From Diphasiastrum complanatum (lineage: Eukaryota > Streptophyta > Lycopodiopsida > Lycopodiales > Lycopodiaceae), in contig CM055100.1 of the NCBI GenBank assembly GCA_029204225.1, positions 46,189,996-46,253,995 on the forward strand: DNA of 64,000 nt, read 5' to 3'. The notes below the pieces were generated by a model that saw only the letters and a list, made by a program, of their open reading frames with translations, did not search any database and was not told where the DNA came from. Positions 59,217 through 64,000 of the stretch are shown here, one piece after another. The position numbers were made by a program, and so were the translations under genes. Each line of letters starts with the position of its first letter. Position 1 is the first letter of the stretch.

Positions 59217-62200
59217 CTAACCCCAGTGAAGTAAGTGAGTAAGATCTCCCTTGAATTTTCTCATGCACAAAAAGAGTCCAACTCCAACAACTGCAACTGC
59301 ACAAGCAACCATAGTGGTTTGTGTGGAACCCCATGCATCTTCCTTAGAAGTTGTTACGGTTGTAGGCAACACGTTAATTTGATTTGGGTACTCCAGAAAA
59401 AGTCTTAAGCCCTGCAAATAATCATCATCATGTATGTAAGATATCATGAGTAGATTTCATCATAAAAAACCTGCTTATTGCATATGACAAAACTGCTTTT
59501 TTACTCATCAGCTATCCATGAACTAGGGATACATTTTCATACTCTAATTTTGGAAAATGTAACTAGAGTATCTCACAGAAATTACGAATGGCTAGACACA
59601 ATTACGATTGATATTGATGAAGCATTCTAAGTAAGTATCAACTTCATTCAAACTGTTGCTGCTTAGCACGTCTGGCATAGAATTAACATGCATTGCAGTT
59701 TGGAAGAATTTGAGTATGCGTCCACCGCTGAGGGCTGCCCATCGGGGGAATCGTACAAAAATGGGGTAATTGACTGTGCCCCATAGGTCTAACTCAGGAT
59801 CAATATGCACTATTAATGTTTCATCAGATATTGGCTCCTCAGCCACATGAATCACACAATGAAATGGGAAAATGCTGTTGTGATATGATATGCTTACTAG
59901 TAGCACTTCACTGGCATGTACATTTTATCTTCAGTCAAATAAAAAAGCAATTTTTTCAGATATAGATTTTCAACTACTTCGTTGGATATTAAGTTTAAAT
60001 TTCATAGCCAGCCATGACTAGTCATGCTTCAAGAATTCCAATCATAGCAATCTTCCAAATAAGGTTCAAGTATATCTTGCCAACAATATCAGAAATGTTG
60101 GAAGACGTGAATAGTCTCTACCTTCCAGCCAGATGTCCTTGCAAAGTTTACTGCTGCAACAAGGTCACTGTCGGTTGTAAGTAAGACGCGATCACCCTCA
60201 TCATCTTCATACTGCAAACACGCATGAGTTGTCAAGTCAGGAGCCCTAGCGGTCAAGGGCTTCAAAGGTGTTTCAGCAGAGGTACATTTCCACGATTTTT
60301 GTACTACCAGAATTCAGCAAAATAGCAGACAATTCATCTGCTAAAACTCTTGACACCGGTTTCAGTTGATAAAAATGGTTGAAATAATTGCATTCCTGTA
60401 ACATGTATCATAAAGCAGAGATTAATGTCATCCTTGGACAAACTGAAGAGTTTGGAGAAATACCAGTACATGAGGGACTTCCAAGTGATTTGAATCTTCT
60501 CCTACACGTTGCATGATTGTAGACGTGAGTTCTGTCAGACTGCTTGTTCCTGTGAAAACATGGATATGTCATGGTCACATCTCTGGGAAAATTGAAGAGA
60601 TAATGTTCAAATTCAGTGTATGCTGCCAAAACCTTCATGAAGTGACCTTTTCAACTATCTAAGGCAACCCACCACAGTTAAAACGGTGGACATGTCCTTG
60701 TTGGTCCTCCAACTTGAACAAGAAGGAATTTCTTGAGCCTGACGGAGAAGTGCTTATTTTTCTCATGTCCAGACCTGAATTCTCTGATGCTAGTTTTGCA
60801 GAAAGATCACTGCCAAAACAAAATTTTGTTAACATGATCAGCAGCAGATTCAGGTTATATTTGTGATTGGGAATTTTCACAAACATTAGCCTCCTTTGTG
60901 TAGGTGGAGGAGATTCAAGCTTCTTGGGATGCCAAGATATTCTAACACACGGTTTACAGGACATTAAGGGAAAACCACACATACTGTAAGCACTGCAAAA
61001 ACAAAAAAAGGACTGAAGTACGCACTTAGTCATTCAGCTACAGCTGCTAAAAGGTATCACAAGAAAATAGGCTTGCTCATTACCAGCACAAAAAATCTGA
61101 ATTGAAAACATAAGCTTTTGAGTTTGAACACTTTCATGTAACAGGGCAGTTGCAAAAAACATCTTAAAAAATTGAATAGTAAAGTACTTATTGCCAGGTT
61201 TTTGCAGCCAGAGGCACCATTGATCATAAAGCCAATCTCGTGAATGGATCTAGAGAAAGTCTATATTGGTGTGTCTACCTATTCCTGTCCTCCTCCATGT
61301 CAGGTGGTTCTAGAGCAAAAGCAGTATCCCAAAACTTCTGAAGCATAGTACTTGCTAAATCACCAGCAATACCTGCTCCGTTGTTGCCAACCTGCATTCA
61401 TTGAAATATCCATATGTCAAGAGCTTTGCATGCAGCTTTGAAGCTTATACAGGAAGCCCAAAGGAACAGCAAAGATGTCTTCGCAAACAAGGTAGTAGGA
61501 CAGTGCATAAATCTACATAGCATACCATAGAAACAGCTCCATGCGTTAACTGCAGCACATCGACGCACGCAACCAGATGACCATCTACACACAGTTTATT
61601 TATCATAAATCTTTTTTATCTTGTGTTATTCATCACTAAGCGTACTTCTTAGATTGTTATTAGGGATTCAACTAGAAACAAACTGACCTTGATCGACAAC
61701 TGGAAGATGTAGAAATTTTCCATTATGCATAAGATGAAGTGCATCCACAATAGTTGTGTTCAATGTAGCACATTCTGGATTGGGAGACATAACCTAGCAA
61801 ATACCAAACGATAAGAAAAGTCATTGAAGGCAATGGCAATGGAAAAAAAATTAAACCAAGAACCACAAGCATGTAGGATCACTTCACAATTCAGAAGGAT
61901 CAAACAACTAGAGCAAACCTTATCGACAGTTGTGTCAGGAGCCAGATTCTTAGCAACAACGCGCATTAAAACGTCCTTCGAGCTGGAGAAAGAAGTCCAA
62001 CACAAGATGGTACAAATTTAGGCTAATTGGACAGTTTTGCTTTGACGTATAACTTGATATTAACTTCCATCATTTGACAACCAGAAAGTTCATGATTGAC
62101 TGTCACAAAATATTAGGCAGCAAGCTTATGAAAAACACTTACGTAAAAATTCCAGAAGGTTTATTTCCATTTGTGATAACTACTGAACTGACACGTAGCT

Positions 62201-64000
62201 CAGACATTTTTCGTGTAGCTGTGTATACGGTATCAACGGATGAAACAGTCGCAACTCTACAAAGGATCAAATGAAAGAGAAGAGCGTCACAAACACTGAA
62301 AATAAATATTTCTGGAAAAGAAAATCGGAAGCATTCAGTTGATTTCTAGTTGTTGGAATGCCTTCAATAAGACGTACCTATAGCAGGACTGCTGAGATCA
62401 GTTGATCGTAAAAAAAGCCTAAAAAGAAATCCAGTCTAGCAAGTCTTCAATTCCCTAAAATGTCCCTAATTTTAACGTTTAATTTTAGGTTCCCCGCAAT
62501 CCGAATGCCTTTTTCAACCAGGATGGATGAAGCAACTATGGTTCAGTTTAATCTCATTATTGGTGATAAACCATACTGTAGTTAAGAAAATACTGAGAAG
62601 CACCCACTTGGTCGTCTCCGTGATAACCGATGCCAGATTAGGTCGAAAGACTCGATCTCGTAAAGAATCAACATAGCTTGATGATGCTGATGAAAAAAAA
62701 GTTGATGTCAAATATGTGTAAAATTCAACTAGCTGCAATGCACTACAAGTAATGTTTAAGTAGTTCAAGCATTAACTGGACTGGCAATTGCATAAAGGGA
62801 TTGAAAATGGTTAAGATTTATAAGGTATATTTCAACTTCTAATTCTTACCAGCCAGGTTGTTACCCCACTGGCGTTCAATATCCTCTACAGCAGCTGCTA
62901 AGGCATTTCCCTTTTCTGCGGCCTGCTCCATCCTGGCAATAGCATCATACAGGCATTTGGTGATATCCAGTAACGCAACTACCTCGCCTTTCTCAACAAC
63001 TGGTAGGTGCCTAAACTTGCCTGCACTCAGGATGAAATTAAACAATTAGGTCTCAAGTTTACAAAACCAAATGTGTTCTGGAATTGACTGCTCTGAGAAT
63101 TCATTGCTTGATTGCTGTGGTTGATTCTATCTTGAAAAGGTCAACGAGTAATGGCTGGTCGTGACTGCATTGGATGCAGGAAGGGGCATTGTGTAAAGGC
63201 AATTACAAGCTGTGGAAAATGCATACTGCAAAAAAGAGTTGTTCAATTACCTTGTACCATTTTCTGAAGGGCGTCTACAGCCAATGTATCAGTCATGACA
63301 AAAATTGGATTCTTGGTCATGACTGTGGAGACAAGTGTTTCTTCTGGGACAAGCCCCTCAGCGATCACCCTAGTTGCAACATCCTGCAGGATTCACACTC
63401 TTGTGCCATCAGAAAACCAAACAAAGTATTTCAAAAAGCAATCACAATTCAATTTATTCCAGTCCTGAAGATAAGATTCCAAAAGAATCAGAACGCATAC
63501 CACCTCAAAATGTGGAAGATGGCCGATTAGTTAAACCCACACCAGTTTATTTGGCAACAATCAAGAAGGCATTGCTTGCACACCTTGTCTGTAATAATAC
63601 CACACAGGAGAGCGTCGGAGTCTGTCAAAAGAGCTGCAGCCACACGACGATTAGCCATCCTTCGACATGCATCAGCCACGGTAGTGGTATCTGGAATTGT
63701 CAATGCTTTTGAGAGCCTCAGCTTCTTTACTGTTCTATCCCCTGTCACTGGCCTGAAAATGCAAGCAAAAGCTCCAATTAGCTGCAATTTATCCAAACAG
63801 CTCAGCAATTTAAGGTTTGTATACTGAGGCGCTTTTTTACAAAGTTTAGCTTCAAGTGTAGCTGCATTGGAAAAAGAAACAAGCAACAATAAGAACATAA
63901 AAGCTTCTGATCTTACGTTGAGCGGCTGGAGCGCAAAATTCCCGAGCCCCCATTCTCAGATGATTTGGTTTTCCTTCTGCCCTGCTGCCCAGATGCTGTC
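59217..64000 (-). CDS. CBS-CBS-PB1 domain protein with C-terminal membrane anchor (plant CBSCBSPB family), 5' end outside window
   Basis: Probable adenosyl-ligand-sensing regulator or scaffold; its exact role is poorly known. Fourteen exons, minus strand: >64000-63917, 63752-63584, 63383-63251, 63020-62850, 62686-62608, 62256-62143, 61982-61919, 61793-61688, 61584-61526, 61391-61279, 60808-60672, 60549-60464, 60211-60122, 59411-59217. All introns are GT-AG and phases agree, giving 532 residues plus stop from 1600 coding bases. Four CBS motifs are readable: LSKALTIPDTTTVADACRRM to GIITDKD; VMTKNPIFVMTDTLAVDALQ to LLDITKCLYDAI; VATVSSVDTVYTATRKM to IFTSKDVLMRVV; VMSPNPECATLNTTIVDAL to CVDVLQLTHGAV. 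PB1 then starts at SFLFKLEDQQGHVHRF, with the acidic YEDDEGDRVLLTTDSDLVAA (OPCA-type) motif. The end TTMVACAVAVVGVGLFLCMR is one membrane segment, so the protein is probably tail-anchored. No stop or frameshift is seen; the start codon and a few N-terminal residues lie beyond 64,000. Confidence 0.95.

Noticed and set aside
59592-59906. A 104-codon minus-strand frame between CBS-PB1 exons 13 and 14
   Set aside because: Exon 13 ends SGWK in phase 0 and joins directly to GLRLFLEYP at 59,411 with good splice sites, completing PB1; the frame lies in the intron and has no family match.

Overview
The window looks like nuclear DNA of a land plant with a large, transposon-rich genome. Two intron-containing host genes of plant type lie at the edges, with about 50 kb of nested LTR retrotransposons between them. 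The sequence does not fix the species; a fern, gymnosperm or another big-genome plant would all fit. No prokaryotic operon, CRISPR array, rRNA or tRNA gene was recognised.

Left edge (1-8560, minus strand): five exons of a DDX3/Ded1-type DEAD-box RNA helicase. The N-terminus, Q-motif and motifs I, Ia, Ib, II, III and IV are encoded, with clean GT-AG splice sites. Motifs V and VI and the C-terminal tail are not found in the last 3.8 kb, so the gene probably continues beyond base 1. A TATA-like/ACGTGG promoter candidate lies near 8510. The 3.8 kb stretch also carries a candidate terminal-inverted-repeat element (2987-3523).

Middle (11.4-57.5 kb): mostly Ty1/Copia elements in both orientations plus one Ty3/Gypsy pol. 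From left to right: Copia 5' fragments and LTRs (11.4-17.5 kb); a minus-strand Copia whose 3' LTR carries a captured piece of another Copia reverse transcriptase (17.5-22.3 kb); LTR and gag/integrase fragments (22.3-24.7 kb); a Gypsy pol with its 3' LTR (24.8-28.1 kb); two tandem 4-5 kb units (27.4-36.8 kb), each holding a long reading frame with a coiled-coil-like centre and no recognised family; a Copia LTR with a CTA-rich tract and a strongly folded leader (36.8-38.9 kb). Then a minus-strand Copia (39.5-50.6 kb) is split by a younger complete Copia with matching 799-bp LTRs and a GTCT target duplication (42,645-48,658). Next come a gag/protease Copia derivative with collapsed pol (50.6-55.0 kb), whose LTR is itself split by a solo LTR, and a Copia integrase/RT/RNase H remnant (55.0-57.5 kb).

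Right edge (59,217-64,000, minus strand): fourteen exons of a plant CBS-CBS-PB1 protein gene. It has four CBS motifs, a PB1 domain and a C-terminal membrane anchor. It is complete at its 3' end and runs off the window at its 5' end; all exon phases agree over 1600 coding bases.

The most unusual signals are the orphan ORF in the tandem units, the pol fragment inside an LTR, a pol-collapsed Copia that keeps an open frame, a perfect two-hairpin/three-way-junction motif in an LTR leader, and recurrence of a ten-base CACACGTGTG palindrome in unrelated LTRs. All coordinates and similarities were read by eye.
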